A program made the translations under genes and the position numbers. Positions 49,929 through 61,243 of a stretch of DNA of 64,000 nucleotides are shown in pieces (the first letter of the stretch is position 1; each line of letters starts with the position of its first letter). Location: contig CATQJL010000001.1 of NCBI GenBank assembly GCA_958299035.1, forward strand, positions 75,971,594 to 76,035,593. Reading direction: 5' to 3'. A model generated the notes under the pieces. It had not been told where the DNA came from and did not search any database. It was given only the letters and a program-made list of their open reading frames with translations. The stretch is from Cylicocyclus nassatus. Its lineage: Eukaryota; Nematoda; Chromadorea; Rhabditida; Strongylidae.

Positions 49929-50772
49929 TCAGACTAATGTGAGAAGATGAAACAGCTTGCACTGAATGTGTTGATAGGATGTAGGCATGAGATTTATAAC
50001 TCCAAAACTTTGAATCCATGGAGGTGGGACGCATGCCCCCTCGTTGCCAGCGGAACGATCTTTAGTTACTCTTAAAAGCAATATAATATAGGTTGCGAAC
50101 TGGTCAAGCCTGATACAATGCAACTCAGGTAGATCCGGGCCTGGGACAAGGAAGTCCTTTGTTTCCAAGATGACTCCTTGAACCCTATTGCCACCACCTG
50201 GTAGAGGACTGGACGACGTCCTTGAAGCGCAATAGGAGGGCGTTTGAGGGTGGGGTTCTTGCCGGCGGGTGTTGGAGGAAGTTGATTCTCCGTGGGGATG
50301 TAGGAGTTATCAAGAGGTTGGTCCCTGATGTAGATGGCGTCCCAGAGGAAGCGTACAGCAGTCTCCGGAGTTTGGAGCTCGATAGCGAGGATTTATTCGT
50401 TGCTGTGCTCGGGGTCTACAAATGGGAACAACCATTTGGTGAACTTGTACCCAGAGTAATTGGACTGAGGAATATGGCGGTAATTTTTGACAGGCATGGT
50501 GTTGGTAACGTCTTTGTCCGTGAGGGACGCGAAGTGCAGGCGGGGACGAACGAGATGGGCCCACGGATGGCTATGAATGAGCGGGTGGGTGGAGCCGGGG
50601 GATGGTACGGCCAAAGGCTGCGGGATCTGGCGATAGGGGCGGCGTACCGAAATGGGCTGCCAAGTGGGGTTGTGGAGAGGGGCTGCGGCAAGCGAAGGAT
50701 CTCTCCTGGTGCCTGAGAAGACTTGCCCGGCTGAAGCAGAAAGCTAACAAAAGGAAACAAAGGAAGGTGCAT
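49929..50772 (-). pseudogene. Unrecognised coding region upstream of the helicase, broken
   Basis: On the minus strand, two to three frames carry protein-like sequence: a Pro-rich start (GKSSQAPGEILRLPQPLS), then LHFASLTDKDVTNTMPVKNY to FVDPEHSNE and a TAA (about 50394), then further open sequence in the same frame with AVRFLWDAIYIRDQPLDNSY, and then FLVPGPDLPELHCIRLDQFA in another frame. It could be the N-terminal part of the helicase protein or a separate domain. I recognise no family. A good acceptor (TTTCTGCTTCAG, about 50736) hints that gag and this ORF may be joined by splicing. Confidence 0.45.
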
Positions 50773-50839
50773 GTGAAGCTAACTAAATGAATAAACCAAT
50801 GAAAATAAGGTAAAGGAAAAGAAAATACAGAAAATGGAG

Positions 50840-51456
50840 GGGAAAAGGGAAGGTGTCTTGCGTCGGTCATATGCTTCGGCCTCTCGTAGTGTACACGAAG
50901 GTGATTGACAATGGCGTCGTGATCGATCTTTGCTTCTGAAGTGAGCGTCTCAGTTCGTTCTCTTGCAACAGACTCTAAATTGGCGATAAGGTAGTTAGCC
51001 TTATCTTGAGAAATAACTATCTTAAGCAATCGCATTTCGTCTTCAAGACGACGCAGCCAAAATGCAAATGATTGTGACGGCGACACGCCGCTGAATGGGA
51101 GTATACGAAGGGAGCACATCAGGGCAAAACGTTGCGACCAACGGATGTTGCTCAATACGTGAGCCTACGGCTGCGAAAGACTCATTAACTCCTTGAAGTA
51201 AGTTAGAGTTACCTTGATTTACCTGCTCGGCTAGCAAGGAGGTTGAGCGTTTCGCATCACGCCAGGCGTTTAGCAGAGCTTCCGTTGTTGCGTCCTTCAG
51301 CTCCTTGGCGTCTCGGCCATGCATCGTCGCGGAATCGTCCAAACTGGACAGCGCTGTGGACAATGGCGCCGCAAGAGTTTCCGAAGAGATGGGCAAGTTG
51401 TTGTCTGCCAAACTAGATTGTACCAGGTGCGCTTGAGATCGAGTCACAGGGCTCAT
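50840..51456 (-). pseudogene. Retroelement gag-like protein, frameshifted
   Basis: Starts with MSPVTRSQAHLVQ at 51456. After about 115 residues of low-complexity, helical sequence the frame shifts near 51090-51110 into FSGVSPSQSFAFWLRRLED, then DKANYLIANLESVARERTETL and HDAIVNHLRVHYE. A Phe-Ser-Gly start, a Trp-Leu-Arg helix and a later Ala-Arg-x-x-V/T-x-x-L helix are the usual shape of the capsid N-lobe in gypsy-type gag. The similarity stops abruptly near 50860, without the C-terminal half or a zinc knuckle. Confidence 0.6.
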
Positions 51457-53125
51457 CAGTCACTGGAAGAAGTATGTGCTTGAGAAGGCATGGTGACCAA
51501 GGCGAAGAATCAGAGACCAACAGCTGGATTATGTGCATTAGTTGGGAAATGGTGGAAAATACGAGAAGGGTTATGTACGCCTGGACTAGTATCTTATATA
51601 GGGTAAAGGTAGATAGCACATATTTGGAACAGTTCTCAAAACAAAATATTCGACCCCATTTACAGCAAAGAATGTATGCAAGGAAGTTTGCTGATTGCAT
51701 GCGCTCCCCGCATATCAGCAATGCGTTTCAAATGTTTTCCCTGCGGCGAAAAGATCGAGATTCGCGATTACGCGGGCCTGCGAAAATTCCAAGGTGCATG
51801 ACTTGATGTTGCGAGGCGAGTAAAGAGCGTGCCTCGCGAAAACAAAGGATGAGTCATAATCAGTGGGCTTAGTATGGGAAGTAGGAAATTTAGGATCGAG
51901 CAAATGGGTGCCTTACGTGCGGTGAGCACCCTAGCAGACCGATGCACAAGAATTCGAGAAGGAGTTAGGCGTTACGCGAGCAAGATGTGGTCCCGATCGA
52001 TTGCAACAATCCTGCAGCTGTGACATGTACAGTCCGTAAAAAGCTTATGCCCAAAAGAAGTCAGCAGCTGGACAGCTGCGACAGTTGCGAGGCGAGATAC
52101 AAAAAAGGAAAAATTCGAAATGGGCGAAGTAAATGCAAGTTACAGAGTGAGCACTTCCACTAACGTATACGTATGTATGTACACATACATACGTACACAT
52201 AGAGAGAATACGGAGGGGGACGCGAACACGCGTATTAAGTAATCTCATCATATGAAATTAACTGAAAAGGACTGGAAGCACTTTTTACTTTTCTAAAGCT
52301 CATACATGATTAGATAATAAAACGTACCTGGCTCATGGAGCGGACGGATAAACAGAAAACTATATGCAGGATAAACAAATTTACGAAAAGCACAAAATCG
52401 ACAGTCAAAACTGGTCGATTGCAAGCAGTTCCGCATGGTGCCCTCCAGCGTTGACTTCTGGTGGCCTGACGGCCAATGTACCCATACGAAGCCGAAAGCA
52501 ATCGATCGATAGTGCGTTGCGCAACTATACAGAAAAACTTGATTAAACTATACACGCGCGTAAAATGGGGTTACCCAGCATAACACTCTCGTGGGCGAAC
52601 GCCGGAGCCCTGTTCACTTAAAAATCACTTCACTAAATTATAAAAAGGTCCGCACTTCAATCGTCCCTGCAGGGGAATCCACTTTCACTACTTCGCTTCA
52701 CTGCCGGCTCTGCTGGGCTCAACATCATTTAAAAATTTAATTTGAACTGCTGATGGCGTTCTATCACCAACTGCGCGCTAACAAAATGCATGGGAAAAGG
52801 AAAAACGTTTTCGAAACTTGCTTAGACAAGAAATCCGCGAGACCCGGCCATGGCCCCGCGGAAAAACGAAATGACATCGAAAACGAGTGTCCTTTTTCGA
52901 ATATCCTGTTTTTTGTTTTTTCCCCAATGGTCTTCTGATCTTAAGCGAGTTCGCCCGCTTTGAATTCCGGGCCGATAGTGTCGGATTAAGGAGTCTCCCC
53001 TGGTGAACGAAAAAAAAACAATTGGAAACGAATTTCCGGAACCACGAGATTACTGGCAGGGGGACCATCAGGTCCAAGCAAAAAAAAAACCGTTTTCCTC
53101 GTAGCGGAGACACTCGCTGCTACCA

Positions 53126-53430
53126 GTGAGCAAAGCGCCGTGGAAGCGGCTATCCAACCAGTAGCAAACACGGAATCAGATTTCAGGTTTATGTGCATGG
53201 CATATAGAAGGCACATCAAGCATGACAACGGGATATAGCACGAGGGTAACCCATGGCGTAGGTCGGTGGAGGATAAGATGGATGTCCGCATCAGCGGGAG
53301 ACGGTGAGCACGATCGTGTCCGGCCGTCCAGTAGCCTGTCGGTGGGGAGACTCCTCGGCAGCGAACAGTCTGGCCATGCCTTGAATAGATGAGCCATAGC
53401 TATGTATATCACGCGAGAGGATCTCTTACA
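53126..53430 (-). repeat. 5' LTR of the helicase-bearing element
   Basis: 305 bp, TGTAAGAG to GCTCA(C) on the element strand. It keeps the uninterrupted sequence at the point where the other LTR has a mariner-like insert. The last base may belong to the LTR or be a spacer before the primer-binding site. Confidence 0.85.
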
Positions 53431-53715
53431 GTAGATATACCTTTCGAAACTGGACCCCAGGATCATATTGAGCATGAATTTATGAGCAATCAGTGGGTCC
53501 TCGTGCGAAACTGTGCGTCATGTATTCATGCGAAATACGATCCTGGGGTCTAATTTGGAGGCGTTATTGGTCCTGCAACGACATGCAACAATATTGCAAA
53601 AAGACCAGTTGCCAGCTAAGAGGGGGGGGGGCTCAAACTGGCGGAGTTCATTCCCCTACCCGGCGTATATCTCAGTCTTTAAAGCACTACCTGAGCTGCC
53701 GTTTGGGTAAAATAT
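53431..53715. mobile_element. Right part of the MITE split by the LTR element
   Basis: CGAAACTGGACCCCAGGATCATATT and its complement form the same palindrome as in the 45.3 kb element. The missing left part (AACCGGCAGCTCAGGTAGTG) is at 46221-46331, on the far side of the LTR element. The far end is diverged. Confidence 0.65.
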
Positions 53716-55083
53716 TTGGATAGTTTGATAGCCTGAAGTTCATAGTTTCCATAGCAGTAGAGCTTAGCTTTGAGCTTTTCTTGCATTCGATACAAATAAC
53801 GGCTCCTTGTTGGTCCATATCAGCAATTCTACTTCAGATTGCGCCAAGATATGGAACCAGAAGCTAAGATCTTGTTCACCTCATTTTTTCGTTTTCATTG
53901 CTTGCTAAAAGGCAATTACTGAAAACGAAAAGTAGGGATGAACGGCATTTTATTGAGCTTCTACTTTAGCTTGACGTTATTTGAAGTAGATTGCTGATGT
54001 GGACCAACGAGGAGCAGTGCCTTGTACCGAGTGCAAAAAGATGTAGTCCTCATCTTGCAACAAAGTATATGTTTAAAAAGTGGTCGTTTCAGCTGGGTAG
54101 ACCAGTTCCTGGACACCTGAGAAATCGCTGAAACATGGCCCACTAGGGCTACTTAGCATGCTAATTACGAAAATGATACTCATCATGCTTGATAGACCAC
54201 CTCCTTCCTGTTGCGGTAGGTATAGTGATGGGTCAATATTTCATTGTGTTTGTATTTTGCATAATGAGGTTAGCTGACAAACCGTTAACTACTATCATGG
54301 TTTGTCCAGCATCAATGTTACTTCAGTTACGATCTTCTTTCTTTTTGTCCCCTTCAGATAGCGTGCGTGCCACACTCCTTGCTTGACCCTGCTTATGGAC
54401 ATCATCCTCGTCCATCAAAACACACATTTTAAAAAGTCGATCTTTTTACTTTTCGAACGAAAAAAATGAGAATCTCAAGGTAATACGATGAAAAGTTATA
54501 GCCAATAAGCATACGAACCACTTGAAGGCTGATCCCTGATTCTGGTTTATTGCGAAAAGGCTGCAAACGGCGCCTTTTATTATCCTTCCGTTAGAGCTCG
54601 TACGTCCTCACACGCCTCGCATAATGAGTTATGCAATTTTGGATACCTTTAACAGGTCATCGCAATGACGCTTATAGTCAAAAATTAGATTTCGTCATTA
54701 CCCTTGTAAGTCCGCAATATATTTTTGTTGCGAAATGCGTTTTCAATTTTGTGATACTTCCGTGAAGGCGATATGTACACGAACTCTTCCAGAATTTGAT
54801 TTTGCTGTTGGGTGTAACCATAGAATAGCTGAATGGCCACCCGCGCGCAAAATTTCCTGTGCCTCATGTGCCCATGTGCCTCACGAAAACTCCTCGCTGC
54901 TAGATAGGCGCTGCGGCATAAACAGTGCGGTGATGTGGTGAAGATATAGGCTGTTCAAACCGCGATCGCGAAGTCATTGTGTAGAAGCCCAGGCGCATCG
55001 CACGAAAGGAATGGGGACTTGAACAGCAATAGGTGTGAAATCGGAGTGAAAGAGACGCCATGTTCAAGAAATAGCAAACCACT

Positions 55084-55295
55084 ACCTTATTTTCAGGTGT
55101 ATAAGCCGCGTGGTCCTAGCTTACATCGACCAGCCCGAACACATCAAAGAACCTCGCAACGAAAACACCCTACACCGTGCTGCGTAGACTGAGAAAATCG
55201 TGCGGCATAAGGAGCGCTTCTCGAAACACAATGAAGCGGCTGAGAAGCTCGTTTGAAAATTTTAAAAAGTGCGGCTTATACATTTGAAAATAGGG
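55084..55295. mobile_element. MITE, second copy of the 43.85 kb family
   Basis: Ends ACCTTATTTTCAGGTGTATAAGCCGC and GCGGCTTATACATTTGAAAATAGGGT. The interior matches 43850-44061 in reverse orientation. Confidence 0.65.
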
Positions 55296-55306
55296 TACAC
55301 CAACTA

Positions 55307-56171
55307 TTGGGTGATGGGTAAAAAATGGGGCACCTAGGGAATAAATGTAGATTTCTCAAAAAAGAAAAGTGATTAAACTTCCCAATTTGATAATTGTTAG
55401 AATAAATTATTCTCTTTCAGAAAATACCTATATGAGATCATTTACATACCTAATAATTTTTATAGTGGCTGAAATGCAAAGTTAGTCACTTTGACAAATT
55501 ATAAACTTTGCGCAGTATCTGCGCAGTGAAACATGCGAAACCATCCAAAGTACTACTGCTGCAATGCGTGAAGATACAGTCACCAGACTCACAATGGATT
55601 GCTGGCCTCAACTTTCGAATTCAGGAGATAATGCCATTAGCAGCTCTGAGAACAAAGATAAGTGCTTTCAATTCTTTGCAGGTGAACGCAAGTTTTATAG
55701 GTACCATTTGAAAGAGCTTTTTGCGCTCTATCCATCCGTACGCAGCTTACCTCATATTTTATCTATCTTTGGAAAATACAGATTGAAACTTGATTTATTG
55801 GTTTTTGTTGCGCCAAAAAATCGCGACTTTTCAGGTATTTCACTTTTTTTACCCAGAAGTAGAAAATAATCCTGTATGTTTAATATACTATTTGAAAGAG
55901 CATGAAGAGCTATTTCGAATGATGTATCAACTGCTCTATAACTTTACGGTATGGCAGCGCAAGAATGAGCGATGTTCAAAAAACCCTGTTTGCGTTCTTT
56001 AGGGCGCCACGCGTAGGGTTTTGGGAAAGGAGCGTTGAAGCTTTGCCAGAATAATAGGCGAAGGTCGCTTATATAAACGACGTTAACGTTGCAGCCTGCT
56101 TGTTGTTGATCAAAACAAAAAATCTCAAAATTTAATAAAAATCAAGCTGCCCCACTTTTTACCGATCACCC
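55307..56171. mobile_element. TIR element with GGGTGAT(G/C)GGTAAAAA ends
   Basis: Left end TTGGGTGATGGGTAAAAAATGGGGCA and right end TGCCCCACTTTTTACCGATCACCC are inverted copies, with TA on each side. The interior holds two coding-like plus-strand stretches at about 55676-55826 (ERKFYRYHLKELFALYPS) and 55827-55920 (VFHFFYPEVENNPVC to FRMMYQLLYNF) next to possible splice sites. I do not recognise them and see no DDE transposase motif. Confidence 0.55.
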
Positions 56172-56330
56172 TAAAAAATCTTAAAATCAATCTTTCTTGA
56201 TTTTTTTGCTAACGCCTAGTGGAATCTAAAAATGTTGCTGCGCAGGTGTGCAATTGCAAAATTGCAAAAACTCAAAGTTTGCTACAACGGAGCTACGAAG
56301 GAGAGGGTTTCGAAATTGTTTCAATAGATC

Positions 56331-56457
56331 TCACAGACGTAAATAAAAACACATACTAAGTAAAGCGCTCAGTAGAAGCCCCATAATGAATTGCGAATAC
56401 AAAATATGTAAACTGATGAAATCCGCATAAGTTGCATGATTGACATTCCACATTACC
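56331..56457 (-). CDS. Possible terminal exon of an unknown membrane protein
   Basis: A textbook acceptor (CGTTTTTCAG) leads into 41 open residues, VMWNVNHATYADFISLHI then a hydrophobic stretch LYSQFIMGLLLSALLSMCFYL, and TGA. Codon content and the membrane-helix shape look real. No upstream exon with a matching phase (2) was found in the next kilobase, and no poly(A) signal is obvious, so it may also be a chance or relic exon. Confidence 0.25.
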
Positions 56458-57251
56458 CTGAAAAACGAAAATTACACGAAAGAACGTCAGAAATGTAATT
56501 GTAAAGTGAATGGTTTGCAGAAGGACACGTCAGCTATTCTAAGGCACAAATAAGATGTGATATAATCACAGCTTATGTAAATACATTGTAGACCGTACAA
56601 ACGCACACAATCAGCGAAGATCGGTCAGATGGAACCTTCGCTGAAGGCATTATGACCAATGTTTGGATAACGCGCTTCAAAAGATTTTGCTGTGCAGACC
56701 ACGCATAACTTCACTGCGGAAATCCTCGCTACCCCTCGTTGTTGAAGCAGCCTGTACATAACAAAAGTAAAGGCGTTCATTCCATTAGGTCATACAGTCA
56801 GCTTGGTAATCAAAGTACCAAAACTGTGGCTAAATACTCAGTTGAAGTGCGGTTCAAGAGAACTCCGCAGTACAAATGGTCTCAGTGCATCACTTTCACT
56901 GCGTCTTCACCCGATTTGAGCATTTTTTGTTTTGTTAAAGTCGACATTTTTCTCTCTATTTGCATCGTTTTCGCGCACCAAGCAAGCATATTATCTTGAC
57001 TAATGACTCTGGGCTCTCCAACCGTTGCAACGCCCTCCAACTATATTCACAGGCTTTCGGTGTCAAATCAGTTGAAGGTCATTGGATTCTCCTTGCTTCA
57101 AGAAATAAGTCTTCAACTGAGTGCAGTAAGCAGGGAAGAACAAAGAGTCATTAGACAAAGACTTTGAAGTTTTGTTTTAGATACGCAAAAGGTTCTTGAT
57201 GGCATACCTGCGCAGCGCAAAAATGCCGCCGAGCTTGGTCACAAACATCTA

Positions 57252-57469
57252 CAGTCTGCCCCAATCCTAACCAGGCCAAAATCGGCATGGCGGGAGTCCG
57301 CGCCGCGAGGGTTTCGCGCCACATCTGCGGCTAGCTATTCTGCTCTCTCCTCGATCTCTTCACTCTCTGCGACAGCGCGCGTATGCAGCGCAATCCCCTA
57401 GCGCTGCGAGCGCGCAAATTCAGCTGACGGTTCGGCCTGATCCCGATTGGGGCAGACTGTACAGCTAAA
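57252..57469. mobile_element. MITE with CAGTCTGCCCCAATC ends and TA duplication
   Basis: TIRs CAGTCTGCCCCAATC / GATTGGGGCAGACTG flanked by TA on both sides. The interior is GC-rich (CGCGCG blocks) and noncoding. Confidence 0.75.
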
Positions 57470-58084
57470 TTAGAACGGTCAGAGGAGGATGTATCGCAAA
57501 ACGGATCATATTATGTCCCATGTGTTTTTATTTTGAACACTTCTCTGTCACTTCTATACCTCTTAGGAGATAGTTAGGTACTTTTCGTTTTTTCATAGAT
57601 CTTGTAAAGACCGTCTCTTTAACACGTGTCAATATAAAAATTAACACGCTTGAAACCAGTTTGATATGTTTCCCCAAAATCATTTCCAGTGAGGTATGAG
57701 AGCATTTGAAATTCCTCTAATGCGGTTCAGGGAACATTTACAAAAGCAAAACAGTTTCAAACGCTCATCAAAACGTCTTTGTAGATTCCAGCAATGATTC
57801 AAAGAAATCTGTTCTTCTTCTGCCATTAACCGATAGAGAATGTAAACGATGGCTTAAAGTACTTGGCTGCCGACTGTGTCGCAGTTTGATGGTAAAGGAA
57901 TAGCCCTTTTCTCTGTTTTTGGAAAACCTAATGTGTATTGAACGTCAAAGATTTTGATAATGTTGAAGATCATTCATGAAACTTTTGACTTGGCTCATTG
58001 TCGAATAAAGAACAGACTGACTTATAATGATATTTATATTTTACTTGGTAAAATTCGTTGAACCGTGAATGACATATCAGATTT

Positions 58085-58255
58085 TTTTGATACTTCCGAG
58101 AAGGCGATATAGCTTTGGGCGCGAACGCGGCTTTATTACCGCAAAGCACATGAAGCGCAGGGTTTACAAGGGTAAAGACACGCGCGCGCCGGGTTCGCGC
58201 CCTCTCAACTAATACTGCTTGCGCCTTCGTCATGCAGCAGCCTTTACAAGAAAAA
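58085..58255. repeat. Dispersed GC-rich repeat, copy 2
   Basis: Matches 7660-7815 over about 150 bp (GGGCGCGAACGCGGCTTTATTA, ACACGCGCGCGCCG, CTCAACTAATACTGCTT) in the same orientation. Confidence 0.5.
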
Positions 58256-58824
58256 AGGCGGTATCCTTGTCGAAACAGCATCCGGATAAGGAAAAGCACG
58301 GATAGTTTTAAATCACTGCTTTGAAAAATAGCGATAAGGGAGAGGAGTTCATTTTACCACAAAATCTGGAACGCGAAATTGCGCAACTTCAGCTAAGCGA
58401 CGTTACTTTTTACGGCTACGACAGAAAGGGAATAGTTGGCGCAGTACAAATGACTCAACCAAGTTTGGTTGCCTACCGGGAAGTTAGGTTGCCTCAACAA
58501 AAAATTTTCTGAGCATAAAATTGGCACACTAGGTTTTCAACTTATAGTCTTACAAAACACAAGCTTTCTCTTGATGATAATATGCGATTGATGAGAGCCA
58601 AGCAGTCTAAAAACACATTGTCGAAGGAAAGAATCAAATAAGAGTAGGAAGTCTGGTGTGGACAATGATTCATAACAATATCCCCACACTTTTTCATTGA
58701 AGACGACAGTAAAAATGACAGTCAAGTTATTTGCTTCAAAGTTTTCGGGTTATCTAAAGTTTTAAGGTTTTTTCGGTTTCAAAAATGAAGCATAAGATTG
58801 TCACACAAATTTAGCTATAATTTA

Positions 58825-60342
58825 TCAGGTTGTTCCATAAATTCCGTCCGTTTTGAATCTTGACAGCAGTAAGTCATACACTTCTCGTTTCTGAATAATT
58901 TGCATGATAATGTTCGATAGAGCAAAGCAAGCTCTACAAGATGCTTTTCTTGCTTTTGTACAGCTTTGATACACGTCGAGTTTCAAATTGAAAACTAAAA
59001 AGATTTATTAGGTTGTCCGGAAATTAATGCCCGTTTTGAATTTCAACCGCAATAAGTCATACACTTCTCATTTCTACATAGGTTGCAGAGTACCATTCGA
59101 TAGAGCAAAGCAAGCTCTACAAGATGGCCTTCTTGCTTTTGCAACAGCTCTCACCTACCTCGAGTTTCGAGCCAAGAGCTAGAAAGACTCAGCAACCCGA
59201 AAAATCGAAAAAAAATCGTAATTCAGTTCATATAAATCCTACAAAAATTTTTACTTGCTCACGTAAACGCTATCTACAAAAAACACTATATACGCCTTTG
59301 CCGCATTTTTTTCTCTGTTAGAAACCAAAAAAACGGAAATTTTCGTGCATTTGCCAAAGTGATGCTGAGCCATTCTCATATAGGTAGTTGTACACCACAA
59401 GCCCATAGGGGTACAGACTCAAATTTTCAGCTCTCTACAAGCTTTAGTTTTCGAGAAATACCGAACATAGCTTTCCCTAGTTAGGTGGTTCAAGCTAAAA
59501 TTCAAATTTCTCGAGAACTAAAGCTTGTAGAGAGCTGAGAATTTACGATTGTACTTCTACAGGTCTGTAGTGTAGAACTACTTATGTGGGAACGGCACAG
59601 CATCACTTTGGCAAATGCATGAGAATTTCCGTTTCCTTGATTTCTAACAGAGAAAAAAATGCGGCAGAGGCGTATATAGATGTTTTATGTGGATAGTGTT
59701 TACGTGAGCAAGTAAGAATTTTTGTAGGATTTTTATGAACTGAATTACGATTTTTTTCGATTTTTCGGACACTTGAATGTTTTTAGTTTTTGGCGCGAAA
59801 CTCGTTGTGGATCAAAGCTATTGCTAAAGCAAGATAGCCATCTGGTAGAGCTTACTTTGCTCTATCGAATGTTATTTTGCAACCTACTTAGAAATGAGAA
59901 GTGTATGACTAATTGCGGTTGAAATTCAAAACGGGCATTAATTTCCGGACAACCTAATAATTGCCCGAAAAATCGAGAAAAACTCATAACTCCCCTTAAA
60001 AACCCTACAAAAACTCTAATTTACTCGCCTAAACACTATCCATCTAAGAAATTTACATATGCTGTTCGTTTTTATTTCCCGGTTTAAATGGATAGTGTTT
60101 ACGCCAGCAAGCTAGAATTTATGTAGGAATTTTTTGAGAGTTATGATTTTTTCTCAATCTTTTGGGCAGTTGAATCTTTTGAGTTTTAAGCTTCAAATTC
60201 GTGTTGGATCAGAGCTGGTGCAAAAGCGAGATAATCGTCTTGTAGTGCTTCTTTGCTCTATTTTGAAACCTATCTAGAAACATGAAGTTCTTGATTTATT
60301 GCGATTGAAAATCAAAACAGACGGACTTACGAGATAATCTGA
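58825..60342. mobile_element. Mariner-like element, outer copy of a nested pair
   Basis: Left piece 58825-59005 and right piece 59960-60342 are the two ends of one element, with inverted ends TCAGGTTGTTCC-TAAATTCCGTCCGTTTTGA and its diverged complement. They are separated by a related element. Both contain the ATAGAGCAAAGCAAGCTCTACAAGATG family sequence. Confidence 0.7.
59008..59957. mobile_element. Mariner-like foldback element, inner copy
   Basis: TTAGGTTGTCCGGAAATTAATGCCCG and its complement end a 950-bp element flanked by TA. The arms pair over almost 400 bp each, leaving a short centre, so it can fold into a very long hairpin. No transposase. It sits inside a relative. Confidence 0.9.
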
Positions 60343-61139
60343 CAGTTGAAAAAATTGCTCATAATTCGCTTCTTAAAAAAGCTAACAGAAACGAAGCAAT
60401 CTAGGTTGATTTCTTATGTTTCTAACTGTCCAATGGTTTATCAACTGTTGATGCACAAGATTTTCCTTTTCAAGTTTTGCTCTGACGACCCTGAAAGCCA
60501 AGCCATTGGGCTGGAGTGAGCAAGCTAGCAATAAACATCTTCACCCCAATTTTAAAGAGTCACAAGTTTTTCATATAATTTCCTGTATACCATCAGGAAG
60601 CTTACAAAAGGGGCAATTGAAATACCAGATCGTTACATAAGTCTTATTACACTTTAAATTCTTAGACGATAAGTCGTAAACTTCATAACTTTAATGAAGC
60701 TCTAGGGTACCATTTGATGAGCAAAACAGGCTTTACAACATGATGTATTAAAGTTCACTCCAACTTTGGCCCATCCGGAATGTGAGTTAAAGGCCCAAAA
60801 ATTTAGGAAAAACTCATATCTTTGTTTTTAAAAAACGCTACGGATTTCCAACTTGCACATATGATTGCACACTACATAGGACACTCATAAGTACAGTTGC
60901 TGTATTTCTTCCCCACCTAGAAATCGAGAGAACGAAAATTTTCATGCCTGTACAAAAACGAAGCTATGCTGTTTCTATTCATGTAGTTGCATACTATAGG
61001 CCCTTAGAAGTATAGCCATAGATTTTCAGCTTTTCACAAGCGCTAGTTTTCGAAAAATACCGAATTCAGCTTTTCTCACTTGTTCTACGCACATACACAC
61101 ACTCATACATACACCATACTATTGGGTGTGCTCTCTGTT

Positions 61140-61243
61140 ACATTGCATTTAGACAGAGTTTTTGTTTGGATGTACGCATTAATTGGGGCATACATTGCAT
61201 TTAGACAGAGTTTTTGTTTGGATGTACGCATTAATTGGGGCAT
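61140..61243. repeat. Perfect tandem duplication of 52 bp
   Basis: ACATTGCATTTAGACAGAGT... to ...GGGGCAT occurs twice with no difference, at 61140-61191 and 61192-61243. Identity implies a recent duplication or an assembly artefact. Confidence 0.9.

Larger units (their letters stand above)
46332..53430 (-). mobile_element. LTR element with gag-like gene and SF1 helicase, no RT seen
   Basis: A complete LTR-type element read on the minus strand. The 5' LTR is at 53430-53126 and the 3' LTR at 47558-46332 (interrupted by a mariner-like insert). Directly inside the 5' LTR is TGGTAGCAGCGAGTG, a primer-binding site beginning with the expected TGG. Directly before the 3' LTR is a purine tract, GGAAAGTGGGGGAGG (47559-47573). 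GTAGA flanks both outer ends (46327-46331, 53431-53435). The internal 5.57 kb hold a 1.6-kb leader, a gag-like gene, an unknown region and a UPF1/NAM7-like helicase. I find no protease, RT, RNase H or integrase motif, so it is non-autonomous or a derivative. The LTRs differ at about 26 of 300 positions, so the insertion is old. Confidence 0.8.

Noticed and set aside
50222..50716. A 164-residue plus-strand ORF inside the LTR element
   Set aside because: It is antisense to protein-like minus-strand sequence in line with gag and helicase, and has no domain. It is taken as a shadow of the opposite strand.
51043..51160. Programmed frameshift in the gag-like gene
   Set aside because: The copy has many other breaks, so an ordinary mutation is more likely than a recoding signal; no slippery site plus structure was evident.
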